DNA from: Algoriphagus sp. AK58
Lineage (GTDB): Bacteria > Bacteroidota > Bacteroidia > Cytophagales > Cyclobacteriaceae
DNA length: 64,000 nt
Assembly: GCF_014324365.1 (NCBI RefSeq)
Contig: NZ_QEIG01000008.1
Span: 186,001 to 250,000 of the forward strand
Direction: 5' to 3'
Shown: in pieces, positions 18,973 to 27,608 of the stretch
Layout: every line of letters starts with the position of its first letter
Numbering within the stretch: position 1 is the stretch's first letter
Position numbers and translations under genes: made by a program
Notes under the pieces: generated by a model
What the model saw: the letters and a program-made list of their open reading frames with translations, nothing else
Database searches by the model: none
What the model was told of the DNA's origin: nothing

Positions 18973-19221
18973 ATGACACTGACGATGCATATTGGGGAGT
19001 TTAAAGCTAGGTTTTCCGAAGTAGTGGAACTGATCAAAAACGGCGTAACCATCAAGGTAATCAAGGGAAAGTCCGGTGATTTGGTTGGCTATTTTGGCAA
19101 AAATCTCGAGCCTGCAAAACCTGTTAGGCGAACCTTGGGATTCTTTAAGGAGCAGGGTGTGACTATTAACCAAGAGGACCTCCTTTGGTCTGATCGGGAA
19201 TTGGAAGAGTTTGGGCTATGA
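18973..19221 (+). CDS. Phd/YefM-like antitoxin of a PIN-domain toxin
   Basis: The ATG at 18973 gives 82 residues; an upstream TTG in the same frame lies inside the palindrome and is unlikely. The N-terminal half (MHIGEFKARFSEVVELIKNGVTIKVIKGKSGDLVGYF) is the Phd/YefM DNA-binding fold, and the C-terminal half (DLLWSDRELEEFGL) is the acidic tail that blocks the toxin. The last codons overlap the toxin start by four bases (ATGA), which couples translation. It should neutralise the toxin and repress its own promoter through the palindrome at 18924-18940. Confidence 0.85.
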   Translation: MTLTMHIGEFKARFSEVVELIKNGVTIKVIKGKSGDLVGYFGKNLEPAKPVRRTLGFFKEQGVTINQEDLLWSDRELEEFGL

Positions 19222-19619
19222 AGTATTTGCTCGACACTCATGTGATTTTGTGGCTCGCCTACGAAGACAGTAAACTCAGCAAAGGAGCCAAAGAGATCCT
19301 ACTTGATATAAAAAACGAGATTTATTTAAGTGCTGTAAGCTTTTGGGAAATCGGATTGAAATTCCAGTCGGGAAAATTAGACTTAAAGGGCCATAATCCG
19401 GAAATTCTGAAAGCCGGATTTGATCAAAATTTTGATTTCCATGAGTTGAATTTGGAAATGGATGATACGGTTACAATTTACAACCTGGATTCATCCATTC
19501 ACAAAGATCCTTTTGACCGAATGCTGATCTGGCAATCGCTACGGCACGGTTTAGCTTTTGTCACAGCGGATGAAAATATTCAACGCTATCAGGAAATTGG
19601 ACTAAAAGTAGTGTGGTGA
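19218..19619 (+). CDS. PIN-domain ribonuclease toxin (VapC-like)
   Basis: The 133-residue product has the PIN fold throughout. Metal-binding acidic residues are visible at Asp6 (YLLDTHVILW), Glu44 (SFWEIGLK), Asp97/Asp100 (HKDPFDRMLIW) and Asp118 (FVTADENIQ). VapC toxins cleave tRNA or rRNA; the target here is unknown. All key residues are intact and the antitoxin is directly upstream, so the module looks functional. It lies next to remnants of another toxin-antitoxin gene. Confidence 0.9.
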   Translation: MKYLLDTHVILWLAYEDSKLSKGAKEILLDIKNEIYLSAVSFWEIGLKFQSGKLDLKGHNPEILKAGFDQNFDFHELNLEMDDTVTIYNLDSSIHKDPFDRMLIWQSLRHGLAFVTADENIQRYQEIGLKVVW

Positions 19620-19841
19620 TCAAGGGGATTTGAACGGTTTAAATTTTCAACAACCAAACTTAGGTGGTTCTTAGCAATTCTCCTGAAGCTCAAATTAGGA
19701 CTGAATTAAGTCCGAGCGCTATCACTCGGCAATAAAACCCGAGTACTCACCTAGCCTTTTTCCACTAAAATCCTTAAACTTAGTCTATCAAATCATTTTG
19801 ACATCATTTTTCATTCTTACCTGATTTTAAAAGTTCATCTA

Positions 19842-20120
19842 ATGGAAATCCATCAAGAAGACAATGGCAAAAAAGGAAGTTTTTATATCCTCCTCGAAGG
19901 CAAAAAAGAGGCGGAAATGACCTATACCTGGGCGGGAACTCATCGAATGATCATCGACCATACCGAGGTCGGTGATGCGCTCAGGGGAAAAAATGCCGGC
20001 AAACAACTCGTAATGAAAGCGGTCGAATTTGCCCGGGAAAAAGGAATCAAAATCCTCCCCCTGTGCCCCTTTGCTAAAAGTGTTTTCCAAAAAACAGCAG
20101 AAATACAAGACGGACTCTAA
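19842..20120 (+). CDS. YjdJ-type GNAT acetyltransferase-like protein
   Basis: The 92-residue product is a minimal GNAT domain (Acetyltransf_CG group), with EAEMTYTW, IIDHTEVGDALRGKNAGKQLVMKAVEFAREKGIKILPLCPFAKSVF. The segment LRGKNAGKQL is the acetyl-CoA pyrophosphate loop. The acetyl acceptor is unknown. It sits 12 nt before a YjdI-like iron-sulfur protein, reproducing the yjdJ/yjdI association seen in other bacteria. Confidence 0.88.
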   Translation: MEIHQEDNGKKGSFYILLEGKKEAEMTYTWAGTHRMIIDHTEVGDALRGKNAGKQLVMKAVEFAREKGIKILPLCPFAKSVFQKTAEIQDGL

Positions 20121-20132
20121 CTCACTACACTC

Positions 20133-20357
20133 ATGGACAAGGACAATCTCACCAAAGAATATAGCAATGGCGAAGTCACCATCCTATGGCAGTCAGGCAA
20201 ATGCATCCACTCCGGAAACTGTGTTAGAAATAACCCGGATGTATTCCAGCCCAAATCCAAACCATGGATCAAGCCTGAAGCAAGCACCACCGAACGAATC
20301 ATCGAAACGGTGAAAAAGTGCCCATCTGGAGCGCTGACATTTTACTTGAACGAATAG
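20133..20357 (+). CDS. YjdI-type single-cluster iron-sulfur protein
   Basis: The 74-residue product is a divergent mono-cluster 4Fe-4S ferredoxin-like domain (Fer4_19). Cysteines are visible in GKCIHSGNCVRN and in KKCPSGALTF, a CxxxxxC plus distal CP arrangement. It probably forms a functional pair with the GNAT protein encoded directly upstream. Partner and electron path are unknown. Confidence 0.88.
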   Translation: MDKDNLTKEYSNGEVTILWQSGKCIHSGNCVRNNPDVFQPKSKPWIKPEASTTERIIETVKKCPSGALTFYLNE

Positions 20358-20457
20358 TAAGGGGAATAGTCAAGCTGGGAGAGTTTAAAGAACACACTCT
20401 CGGCGTAGATGGTAAGGACCTATACTAAAATTCTTTCTTCTCCCCATTTGAGTATTG

Positions 20458-20486
20458 TTTGACCCTGACCACTCCCACTATTTTTA
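20458..20486 (+). promoter_or_regulatory. Candidate promoter for the 20562 gene
   Basis: TTTG at 20458-20461 and TATTTTTA at 20479-20486 are separated by 17 bases, matching the Bacteroidota TTTG/TAnnTTTG layout with one mismatch in the -7 element. Confidence 0.4.
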
Positions 20487-20561
20487 GAGTGTAGTGCAAC
20501 TCGAAGTGCGGATTTTCCATCCTCAGCCTGAATCAATCTCATTTCTAAACCAACTGGAACA

Positions 20562-21077
20562 ATGAAAATCACAAAAACAAGCATCCCACTTGTTGCGCTT
20601 GCCTTTTCCCTATTCGTATTTGCACAAAGTGTAACAGCCCAAGAAGTCGAAAGAAACAGAAGCAAGGCTGTCTATGTGGAAGTATTTGGAAATGGACTTA
20701 CCTATTCCCTGAATTATGATACCCGATTCAGTAAAAGTTTAAAAGGACTTGGGGGCCGTGTGGGTATAGGATATCTGGCGATGGAGGGAGATAATCTAAC
20801 TTCTATTCCCATCATTGTAAATTACCTATTTGGGAAGGACAAGCACTATTTTGAAGTTGGTGCAGGCACTACTTTTCTAGCTGCATCGAGCCCTACTCAA
20901 TTTGGAACTATTGATACCCGGGAAAAGGGATCTGCTTTTATCGGAACGATGAGTTTTGGTTACAGACTGGAACCCCAAAATGGAGGCTTTATGTTCAGAG
21001 CAGGCATCACTCCATTATTTGACGGAACTTCCTTTTTCCCATTTTGGCCGCAGGTCTCTTTCGGATATTCATTTTAG
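20562..21077 (+). CDS. Outer-membrane beta-barrel-like protein of unknown function
   Basis: The 171-residue product has a signal peptide (ending VTAQE) and then alternating amphipathic strands (AVYVEVFGNGLTYSLNYD, GGRVGIGYLAM, HYFEVGAGTTFL, GFMFRAGITPLF), ending in VSFGYSF with a terminal phenylalanine as in outer-membrane barrels. It is a single gene with its own candidate promoter. Function unknown. Confidence 0.8.
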   Translation: MKITKTSIPLVALAFSLFVFAQSVTAQEVERNRSKAVYVEVFGNGLTYSLNYDTRFSKSLKGLGGRVGIGYLAMEGDNLTSIPIIVNYLFGKDKHYFEVGAGTTFLAASSPTQFGTIDTREKGSAFIGTMSFGYRLEPQNGGFMFRAGITPLFDGTSFFPFWPQVSFGYSF

Positions 21078-21162
21078 AATGCGCTGGAATCCTTCCGTAG
21101 GAAAAACTATTTGAAACATTTCAGCTTTTAGCTGATGTGTTTCAGTTCCCTCCAAGGCTTAG

Positions 21163-21548
21163 TTTCTTCTCAGTAATTTGAAGTTCAATAAGGCGCAGAA
21201 TGAAGTCTTAAACTTTCACATCTTGGCCATTGACTATTCCAAAGAGAAAAAAAGTTTTACGAAGCCATCGAAATTGCCCTTCACCCTACCGGATTGGAAA
21301 TAATCAGACTTCCCTACGATTTTTTTGGTAATCCAGGTAATGACCATGCAGATGGCGATCAAATCAATTACCTGGAAATAGAAAACGTGATTTTTGTTCC
21401 GGTTTTTGACCTAGCCGAAGACATCGTGGCAATTCGTATCATCAAAACTTGTTTCCCCAATCAGAAAATCATCCCAATTGAATCCAATGAACTGGCTAAA
21501 AATGGGGGAATTCTGAATTGCATTAGTTGGACTATTCGGCGGGATTAA
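21163..21548 (+). pseudogene. C-terminal remnant of agmatine deiminase (peptidylarginine-deiminase family)
   Basis: The last 84 codons (from 21294) read LEIIRLPYDFFGNPGND, QINYLEIENVIFVPVFD and ELAKNGGILNCISWTI, which is the end of the agmatine deiminase family, including the catalytic cysteine in NCISW. Upstream the match continues in the same frame only to about 21249 and then in a frame shifted by one (NFHILAIDYSKEKK), the switch falling in a run of seven A residues at 21247-21253. Most of the enzyme (about 250 residues) is absent. It is a dead fragment rather than a short gene. Confidence 0.7.
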
Positions 21549-21691
21549 TTGCAGATGTTTACTGAAAGATTTCTGAAATCTTCACTCCTTAAGGCCAGAA
21601 AATGAAGCAGCCGACGTTCTAAATGATCTTTCCTTACCTCTGATCAGGATTTTTTCTTCTCCCCAGGACCAATCCCAAAAATGCTCTAGCT

Positions 21692-22561
21692 TTAATCCTC
21701 AGGATAGTAAGGAACCACTTTTTTGATATACATCACACCGCCTGTCCTGATGATCACCTCAGACTGATTCCCTTTTTCGTCATAGCGATATTCGGTGGTT
21801 GTCGTAGAAGTCAGTACCGTATCGCCCTGCACGATATCGTACTTCTCGTTGCGTATTTCTTCGTTTCGGTCATTGTAATATTTCTTGTAAAAGACAAAAA
21901 GCTGATCTGCCGCATTGTACCACTTCTGCAAGACTTCATTGCCTCTTTGATCATAGGCATATTCGAGTTTTCCTTTCAGATTCCCATTGGGAAGAAAATC
22001 AGTCATCAGTAAAATGCGTCCCTCTTCATCGAGTTGATCGACCGAATTTTGGACAATGTCTTTTCCGTTATAGATGAGTTTCGTATATGAAATTGGCTTT
22101 TGGGGATCATAGGTGATTTCTTTCAACGCTGTCTCCTTAACTCCGGAAATAATCTGAGTTTTAATCAACCTTCCTTTTTGATCGTAGGTGTGATCCGCTC
22201 TGGATCTGAGTTCTCCGTTCAACTCATAATTTTCCTGATAATCTACCAACCCATTTTTTAGGTAGAAATACCTTGTTCCACCATTTACCCGGCTGGTATC
22301 TTTTCGGTAAATCTGATACCCAACTTTCCGTCCTTTATCATCAAACTCGTAGATCTCCCAAGAACTCACCTGGGGTTCATCCGTGGAGTTTTCGGGAATG
22401 GGTGCATGATCAATGATTTGAACATGATGCGGCTTGCCTTTGAGTCCTTCGTAGGGAATCAACCCCTTTTGTCCCAAGCAAAAGTTGGATAGAAATAAAA
22501 AGGAAATGAAGGTAATAACCTCAATGGAACTGACATTGGAAATTTTTTTTTTCAGATTCAT
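21692..22561 (-). CDS. Secreted YD-like repeat protein of unknown function
   Basis: The 289-residue product has a basic N-terminus and hydrophobic export signal (ITFISFLFLSNFCLGQ). The mature chain consists of short beta-hairpin units of the type YDxKGRxxxxQ (YEFDDKGRKVGYQIY, YDQKGRLIKTQII, LDEEGRILLMTDF, YDQRGNEVLQKWY, YDEKGNQSEVII), as in YD/RHS-like or MORN-like tracts. I recognise no enzymatic motif. Related Bacteroidota proteins are simple secreted repeat proteins. It is preceded on the same strand by a doubtful small frame. Confidence 0.75.
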   Translation of the reverse strand: MNLKKKISNVSSIEVITFISFLFLSNFCLGQKGLIPYEGLKGKPHHVQIIDHAPIPENSTDEPQVSSWEIYEFDDKGRKVGYQIYRKDTSRVNGGTRYFYLKNGLVDYQENYELNGELRSRADHTYDQKGRLIKTQIISGVKETALKEITYDPQKPISYTKLIYNGKDIVQNSVDQLDEEGRILLMTDFLPNGNLKGKLEYAYDQRGNEVLQKWYNAADQLFVFYKKYYNDRNEEIRNEKYDIVQGDTVLTSTTTTEYRYDEKGNQSEVIIRTGGVMYIKKVVPYYPED

Positions 22562-22582
22562 GGGAATGAGAATTGAGCTAAA

Positions 22583-22786
22583 CTAAAAAAGATTTCGATT
22601 ATATCTAGCAAAAAAATCTTTGATCTGGGCATATCCGATTATGTTAAAATCAACACTTGTCAGAGATTCCGTGACATAAGGTCGATTAGATCCTTTTGGG
22701 GATAGTGTCAAAGGATCCACATTGACTTCCTTTAAATTCTTTTTTGAGCAAAAATAATTCAGAAAATCAAAGACCGATTTGGGCAT
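22583..22786 (-). CDS. Doubtful 67-residue hypothetical protein
   Basis: An open frame of 67 codons starts 22 nt upstream of the YD-like protein start, on the same strand. It has normal-looking composition (FDFLNYFCSKKNLKEVNVD, VDFNIIGYAQIKDFFARY) but no signal, motif or family I recognise. It could be a small gene, a fragment, or chance. Confidence 0.3.
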   Translation of the reverse strand: MPKSVFDFLNYFCSKKNLKEVNVDPLTLSPKGSNRPYVTESLTSVDFNIIGYAQIKDFFARYNRNLF

Positions 22787-22838
22787 TTTTATCTGAAATT
22801 CTTCTTTTGATTGAGTCGGCTTTCATGTATCTTTTAAC

Positions 22839-23060
22839 ATGAAAAAGAATTTAGGAAAGGCACACACTGTACTTCGCCTTTTTTTGGCGGTGTTATGTGC
22901 TTACCTATATTTTGGTGAAGTAATAACAGGTGCATGGGGCGTAGTCATGTTATTGTTGGCTTTTCTTTACCTATTTACAGGCCTTACTTCTTATGCTCCT
23001 TTGTATGACATTTTTAATATGAGTACCCGACGGTCAAAGAAAAAAGTTGATAACCCTTAG
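22839..23060 (+). CDS. DUF2892-family small inner-membrane protein
   Basis: The 73-residue product has the DUF2892 (YgaP transmembrane) pattern: LGKAHTVLRLFLAVLCAYLYF, TGAWGVVMLLLAFLYLFTGLTSYAPLYDIFNMST. Two helices form a hairpin; in this phylum the domain usually occurs alone. It lies 9 nt before an alpha/beta hydrolase gene, so the two probably share a transcript. Role unknown. Confidence 0.88.
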   Translation: MKKNLGKAHTVLRLFLAVLCAYLYFGEVITGAWGVVMLLLAFLYLFTGLTSYAPLYDIFNMSTRRSKKKVDNP

Positions 23061-23069
23061 GTCTGGTCC

Positions 23070-24413
23070 ATGAATTTTTTGGTATCAACCCTAGAGTTTA
23101 TAGTATGGACTGTTGCTAGTCTGATTTCACTTTTGAGTGTAGTTTTATTCATCAAATCTCACTGGCCGGCTGTAACAATCTGGGGACTAAATGTATTCGT
23201 ATCTGCACTTTCCCCTGTCTTTATTTTCTTTGGAGGATTGATCCTTTTAGTTGGCCTGGTTACCGGCAATCCTTTCCACATACTCTTAGGCACCTATGCC
23301 ACTTTGGTTTATATGTTTCATTTTTTTAGCGTAACCCGACCACCTGATTCAGCATGCGGTTTTGAACAGGCCTTTGGAAGTAATTGGAGAGATCAAATAC
23401 GTCCAGAACAACAAAAATACTTCCTCCCACACCGTAGGATCCTGAGACTACCCATGTTGCCTGAACCTCAGCTTGAGCAAAACATCCCCTTTGCGACTAT
23501 TCCAGGCACCGATCATCAACTTTTGTGTGACATCGTGAAACCACCCTCCATGATAAAATCATCTGGGATTGCCTTCATTTTCTTGCATGGTGGTGCATTT
23601 TATACGATGGACAAAAATTTTCGTACGGAGGAACTCTTCAGGCACCTTGCCGCACAGGGACATGTGATCATGGATGTTGCTTTTCGACTGGCATTTGAAA
23701 CCGACCTGATGGGCATGATCCATGATGTGAAAAGAGCCATTTTTTGGATGAAGGAGAATGCAAAACGCTATTCAGTAGGCCCGGAGATGATCATTGTAGG
23801 CGGAGGTTCTTCCGGTGGGTACCTGGGCTTGATGGCAGCCTATACTGCTACCGATACGAGGTTTACGCCCAATGAGCTTTATGGAAAAAACACCAACTGC
23901 GCTGCTGTGATTACCGAATACCCGGTCTCCGATCTGAAAGCACTGTTTTACCATACTGATGAAAGTAAAACCTCCGGGGCTGAAAACCAGAATTCAATTA
24001 AAAAACCACCTATTAAAATTCCGCTCTGGCTAATGAAAATAATAGGCAACAATTATGACCGGCTGGGGATTGACAAGGGAATTGACAAAGTGGGCACGAT
24101 TGCGCCTTTGATGGGAGGAACACCTGAGCAATGCCCGGAGAAGTACACCTTTTTTTCACCTTTCACCTATGTAAGCTCAACCTGCCCGCCGACTTTGCTG
24201 ATTCATGGTGATCACGATATCATGGCTCCGGTGAAATCCACACAGCTTTTATACGAAAAACTGATTCAACAAAAAGTAACAGCAGTGCTGCACATCATTC
24301 CACAAACAGATCATGCTTTTAGTCGTTTTTTACCTGCTATCGCTCCGGCAGCCCATAATTTATTCTATGATATTGAGCGGTTTATGGCCTTGATTGCAAA
24401 CCAGAGGAAATGA
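23070..24413 (+). CDS. Membrane-anchored alpha/beta hydrolase (HSL-like esterase/lipase)
   Basis: The 447-residue protein has two or three N-terminal membrane segments (about 5-90), then a hormone-sensitive-lipase-type hydrolase domain. The oxyanion motif is FLHGGAF and the nucleophile lies in GGGSSGG (Ser248). The acid is likely in LIHGDHDIMAP and the histidine in QTDHAFSRF. These enzymes hydrolyse short-chain esters or peptides of hydrophobic compounds. The anchor suggests a membrane-proximal active site; which side of the membrane is not clear. It follows the DUF2892 gene closely. Confidence 0.88.
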   Translation: MNFLVSTLEFIVWTVASLISLLSVVLFIKSHWPAVTIWGLNVFVSALSPVFIFFGGLILLVGLVTGNPFHILLGTYATLVYMFHFFSVTRPPDSACGFEQAFGSNWRDQIRPEQQKYFLPHRRILRLPMLPEPQLEQNIPFATIPGTDHQLLCDIVKPPSMIKSSGIAFIFLHGGAFYTMDKNFRTEELFRHLAAQGHVIMDVAFRLAFETDLMGMIHDVKRAIFWMKENAKRYSVGPEMIIVGGGSSGGYLGLMAAYTATDTRFTPNELYGKNTNCAAVITEYPVSDLKALFYHTDESKTSGAENQNSIKKPPIKIPLWLMKIIGNNYDRLGIDKGIDKVGTIAPLMGGTPEQCPEKYTFFSPFTYVSSTCPPTLLIHGDHDIMAPVKSTQLLYEKLIQQKVTAVLHIIPQTDHAFSRFLPAIAPAAHNLFYDIERFMALIANQRK

Positions 24414-24869
24414 ATTTGGAACCCAAACTTGGAGTCTCACAGGGTCAGCTTCATCCGCCTATCTGATGGTAAAGCTCCAAAATTCCAAATCCGAACATTT
24501 GGTATTATTCCTTAAGCTGGTTACCGGTGCTCGCCGGAGCTTGGCCAAAGTGAGGATTACCTATCCAAAAACCCCTCTAGAAGCTGTTTTGATTTTTTCC
24601 CTCCCAAGTGACACTTACCTCCACCTCCCTTTTCTCTGAGCAAAGGAAAAATTCAAGATCAGTTCTCTTTGTCTGTATTCTTTTCTAATTGCTGTCGTCC
24701 TGTTTGCCTGGATGATCAAAAACCGATAAAAACAACCCGTGGGGAAACCTCCAGTCATTGCATAGCCCGGAGATTTCCATTGCAGCCTAGGACTTTTTGA
24801 TCCCAATTCAGCCAATTTCCTCTGTAATCTCCTTAAATTCAAGTAGTCCATGGCATTGCCTTGAAAACT
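24414..24869. other. Gap of about 450 bp without a supported gene
   Basis: I find no recognisable product on either strand. A minus-strand open frame crosses much of it but continues antisense through the PCMT gene, so it is a shadow. No strong hairpin or repeat was noticed; it may be old decayed sequence. Confidence 0.5.
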
Positions 24870-25562
24870 ATGAAACTCTGGTTTTTCATTCTTTTTATTC
24901 TCACGTTTTTCCAGGCTGATCATTATCAGAAACTGCGAAATGAGATGGTCAAAACCCAATTGGAGGCCAATGGAATTCACCATCCCCTTGTGCTTCAGGC
25001 GATGCGCAAGGTGCCTCGACACCTTTTGGTACCCGGCAATGTCCGCCATTTGGCTTATGAAGATGGTCCACTGCCCATAGGATATAAGCAAACCATTTCC
25101 CAACCTTACATTGTCGCCTATATGACTGAGGCCATCGATCCGAAGCCTGGCATGAAGGTCTTGGAAATCGGAACCGGCTCCGGGTACCAAGCAGCCGTTT
25201 TGGGTGAAATAGTGGCTGAGGTTTACACTATCGAAATCGTCAAACCACTGGGCGAAAAAGCCCAAAAGGACTTGGCCGAATTGGGCTATAAGAATGTGTA
25301 CGTGCGAGTGGGTGACGGGTACAAAGGATGGCCTGAGGAAGCACCTTTTGATGCCATCATCGTGACCGCTGCACCTGATAAAGTCCCTCAGCCCCTTATC
25401 GACCAATTAAAAGAAGAAGGAAAAATCATCATTCCGGTCGGGCCAAATGCCAATACTCAGGAGCTTCGTCTTCTTGAAAAAAAGAAAGGAAAAATCCGAA
25501 CTACCTCCTTGTTTCCTGTCCGATTTGTACCCTTCGTCAGGGACAGTTTAAGCCACTATTGA
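24870..25562 (+). CDS. pcm: Protein-L-isoaspartate O-methyltransferase with an export signal
   Basis: The ATG at 24870 gives 230 residues (a TTG at 24861 adds three). The body is a full-length PCMT: MVKTQLEANGIHHPLVLQAMRKVPRHLLVP, the AdoMet-binding VLEIGTGSGYQAAVL and FDAIIVTAAPDKVPQPLIDQL. It methylates isoaspartate in damaged proteins to start their repair. Unusually, the chain begins with a hydrophobic, lysine-led stretch (MKLWFFILFILTFFQA) that looks like a signal peptide, which would place the enzyme in the periplasm. AdoMet supply there is unclear, so the leader may instead be an anchor. Confidence 0.9.
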   Translation: MKLWFFILFILTFFQADHYQKLRNEMVKTQLEANGIHHPLVLQAMRKVPRHLLVPGNVRHLAYEDGPLPIGYKQTISQPYIVAYMTEAIDPKPGMKVLEIGTGSGYQAAVLGEIVAEVYTIEIVKPLGEKAQKDLAELGYKNVYVRVGDGYKGWPEEAPFDAIIVTAAPDKVPQPLIDQLKEEGKIIIPVGPNANTQELRLLEKKKGKIRTTSLFPVRFVPFVRDSLSHY

Positions 25563-25772
25563 AACTCAAACGTTCAGAATTAAAGGTTCCAATTTCACCT
25601 AACATAAAAAGTAAAAAAAGAATCCTCCTGCAAATCTTTGAAACCATCATTTCCTTGGGAAAAAGGTCCCCTGCAACAGCTACTTCGGGTAAGCCGATCC
25701 GATGAATCACATTTTTGCGCTCCACCTCCTTGCAAGCGTTCCATTTTAGCCCAGGCTTTCCTGCATTTTTCC

Positions 25773-25780
25773 TACCTTTG
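25773..25780 (+). promoter_or_regulatory. Candidate purH promoter -7 element (TACCTTTG)
   Basis: TACCTTTG is an exact match to TAnnTTTG and lies 37 bp before the purH start. No clear -33 TTTG is present at the right distance. Confidence 0.45.
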
Positions 25781-25816
25781 CGCTTTCCAAAGAATTCATC
25801 CCAAATCCATTACTCA

Positions 25817-27343
25817 ATGGCCACCAAAAAAATACAATCTGCCCTCATCTCAGTCTATTATAAAGACAATCTCGAACCGATCATCGCCCTCCTAAAAAAC
25901 CACGGAGTGAAAATCTACTCCACTGGAGGTACCCAGAAATTTATCGAGGAGCAAGGCGCAGAAGTAATCCCTGTGGAAGAATTGACCAGCTATCCGTCCA
26001 TTTTTGGAGGAAGAGTAAAAACCCTTCACCCGAAGGTCTTCGGCGGTATTTTGTATAGAAGAGAGAATGAAGGAGATGTGGCCCAGGCAGCCGAATACGA
26101 TATCCCGGCCATTGATTTGGTGATCGTGGATTTGTATCCTTTTGAAGAGACTGTGGCTTCCGGCGCATCTGAATCGGATATCATTGAAAAAATCGATATC
26201 GGAGGCATCTCACTCATCCGAGCTGCAGCCAAAAACTTCAAAGACGTGATCATCATCGCTTCCAAAAATCAGTACGGAGAACTCGAAGCCAAACTGGAGG
26301 CTCAAGACGGAGGCACCACCATCGAAGACCGTCGCTATTTTGCCGCACAGGCCTTCCAAGTGTCTTCCAACTACGACACCCATATCTTCAATTACTTCAA
26401 CCGAACAGAAAATATCCCTGCTCTGAAAGTTTCCGAAAGCAAGTCCAAAGCGCTTCGGTACGGGGAAAATCCTCATCAGGCAGCACATTTCTATGGAAAT
26501 CTGGAAGACCTATTTGACCAATTAAACGGAAAGGAATTGTCCTACAACAACCTTGTGGACGTAGATGCAGCAGTGAACTTAATTGCTGAATTTCCTGACC
26601 AAACTGCCTTTGCCATCCTCAAACACACCAATGCTTGCGGGTGTGCGACAGCTGATACGGTAAAAGAAGCCTATCAAAAAGCTTTTGCCGCTGACACAAC
26701 CTCTGCTTTTGGAGGAGTATTGGTAACCAACAGAACCGTAGATAAAGACGCTGCGGAGGAAATGAATTCGCTTTTCTTTGAAGTATTGATCGCACCGGAA
26801 TTTACCGAGGAGGCCCTTACTGTCCTCAAAGGAAAGAAAAACCGAATTCTGCTTCGTCAGAAAATGGCTTTACCGGGGACTAAGATGATCAAGACTTTGC
26901 TCAACGGAGTGATCGAGCAGGATAAAGATCTGGCTACCGAGAGCAAAGCAGATTTCAAAGTGGTCACCAAAGTCGCACCAACAGAGAAAGAATTGGATGC
27001 CTTGGTATTCGCAGCAAAAGTCTGCAAACATACCAAGTCAAACACTATTGTATTGAGCAACGATTCTCAGCTATTTGCTTCAGGAGTGGGGCAAACTTCC
27101 CGAGTGGATGCCCTGCGTCAGGCAATCCTCAAGGCGAAGGAATTTGGCTTTGACCTCAAGGGGGCTGTAATGGCTTCCGATGCCTTCTTCCCTTTCCCTG
27201 ACTGTGTAGAGATCGCTCATGTAGCAGGAATCAGCGCTGTTGTTCAGCCAGGAGGATCAATTAAAGATCAAGACAGTATCGATTTCTGCGATGCCCACGG
27301 CATGAGTATGGTCATGACGGGAGTACGTCATTTCAAACATTAA
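25817..27343 (+). CDS. purH: Bifunctional AICAR formyltransferase / IMP cyclohydrolase
   Basis: The ATG at 25817 gives 508 residues, the normal length; an upstream in-frame start adds 34 residues of non-family sequence. The N-terminal MGS-like IMP cyclohydrolase domain shows LISVYYKDNLEPI, TGGTQKFIEEQG and GGRVKTLHPKVFGGIL. The C-terminal formyltransferase domain shows LRYGENPHQAA, AILKHTNACGCA and the end ACDAFFPFPD-like block with GGSIKDQDSIDFCDAHGMSM. It catalyses the last two steps of de novo IMP synthesis in the cytoplasm. It is a single-gene unit with its own terminator. Confidence 0.98.
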   Translation: MATKKIQSALISVYYKDNLEPIIALLKNHGVKIYSTGGTQKFIEEQGAEVIPVEELTSYPSIFGGRVKTLHPKVFGGILYRRENEGDVAQAAEYDIPAIDLVIVDLYPFEETVASGASESDIIEKIDIGGISLIRAAAKNFKDVIIIASKNQYGELEAKLEAQDGGTTIEDRRYFAAQAFQVSSNYDTHIFNYFNRTENIPALKVSESKSKALRYGENPHQAAHFYGNLEDLFDQLNGKELSYNNLVDVDAAVNLIAEFPDQTAFAILKHTNACGCATADTVKEAYQKAFAADTTSAFGGVLVTNRTVDKDAAEEMNSLFFEVLIAPEFTEEALTVLKGKKNRILLRQKMALPGTKMIKTLLNGVIEQDKDLATESKADFKVVTKVAPTEKELDALVFAAKVCKHTKSNTIVLSNDSQLFASGVGQTSRVDALRQAILKAKEFGFDLKGAVMASDAFFPFPDCVEIAHVAGISAVVQPGGSIKDQDSIDFCDAHGMSMVMTGVRHFKH

Positions 27344-27378
27344 TTGGAAGTAGCTAGTAGCTAGACTTTAATGTCAAG

Positions 27379-27413
27379 ACCTCCGGTTCATTTAGGATCG
27401 GAGGTTTTTTTTG
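27379..27413 (+). terminator. Intrinsic terminator of purH
   Basis: A seven-base stem (ACCTCCG and complement), extendable by a G-T and a T-A pair, is followed by eight T residues. Confidence 0.88.
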
Positions 27414-27608
27414 TATTCCGATTATTCGTTCGAGAGAGCTGTACCATCTGAATTCACCAAAGTTGAATCCCCCTTTTTACTTTTCTAAAAACCAGCACTT
27501 TCAGAGGTGAATTGGATCAATATTTTTCTTAATTTGATAGAGGTGCCAAGCTCAGAAAAATGACTTTTGGACAATTGCAAAACTTCCGAAACGAATGTCT
27601 TTAAACAG

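Noticed and set aside
19618-19650. tRNA-like 3-prime end on the minus strand (TTCAAATCC ... ATCACCA)
   Set aside because: The T-stem does not pair and no acceptor, D or anticodon arm is present; it overlaps the end of the toxin gene.
24615-25406. 263-codon minus-strand open frame antisense to the PCMT gene
   Set aside because: No family resemblance, and its length is explained by codon use of the well-supported PCMT gene on the other strand.
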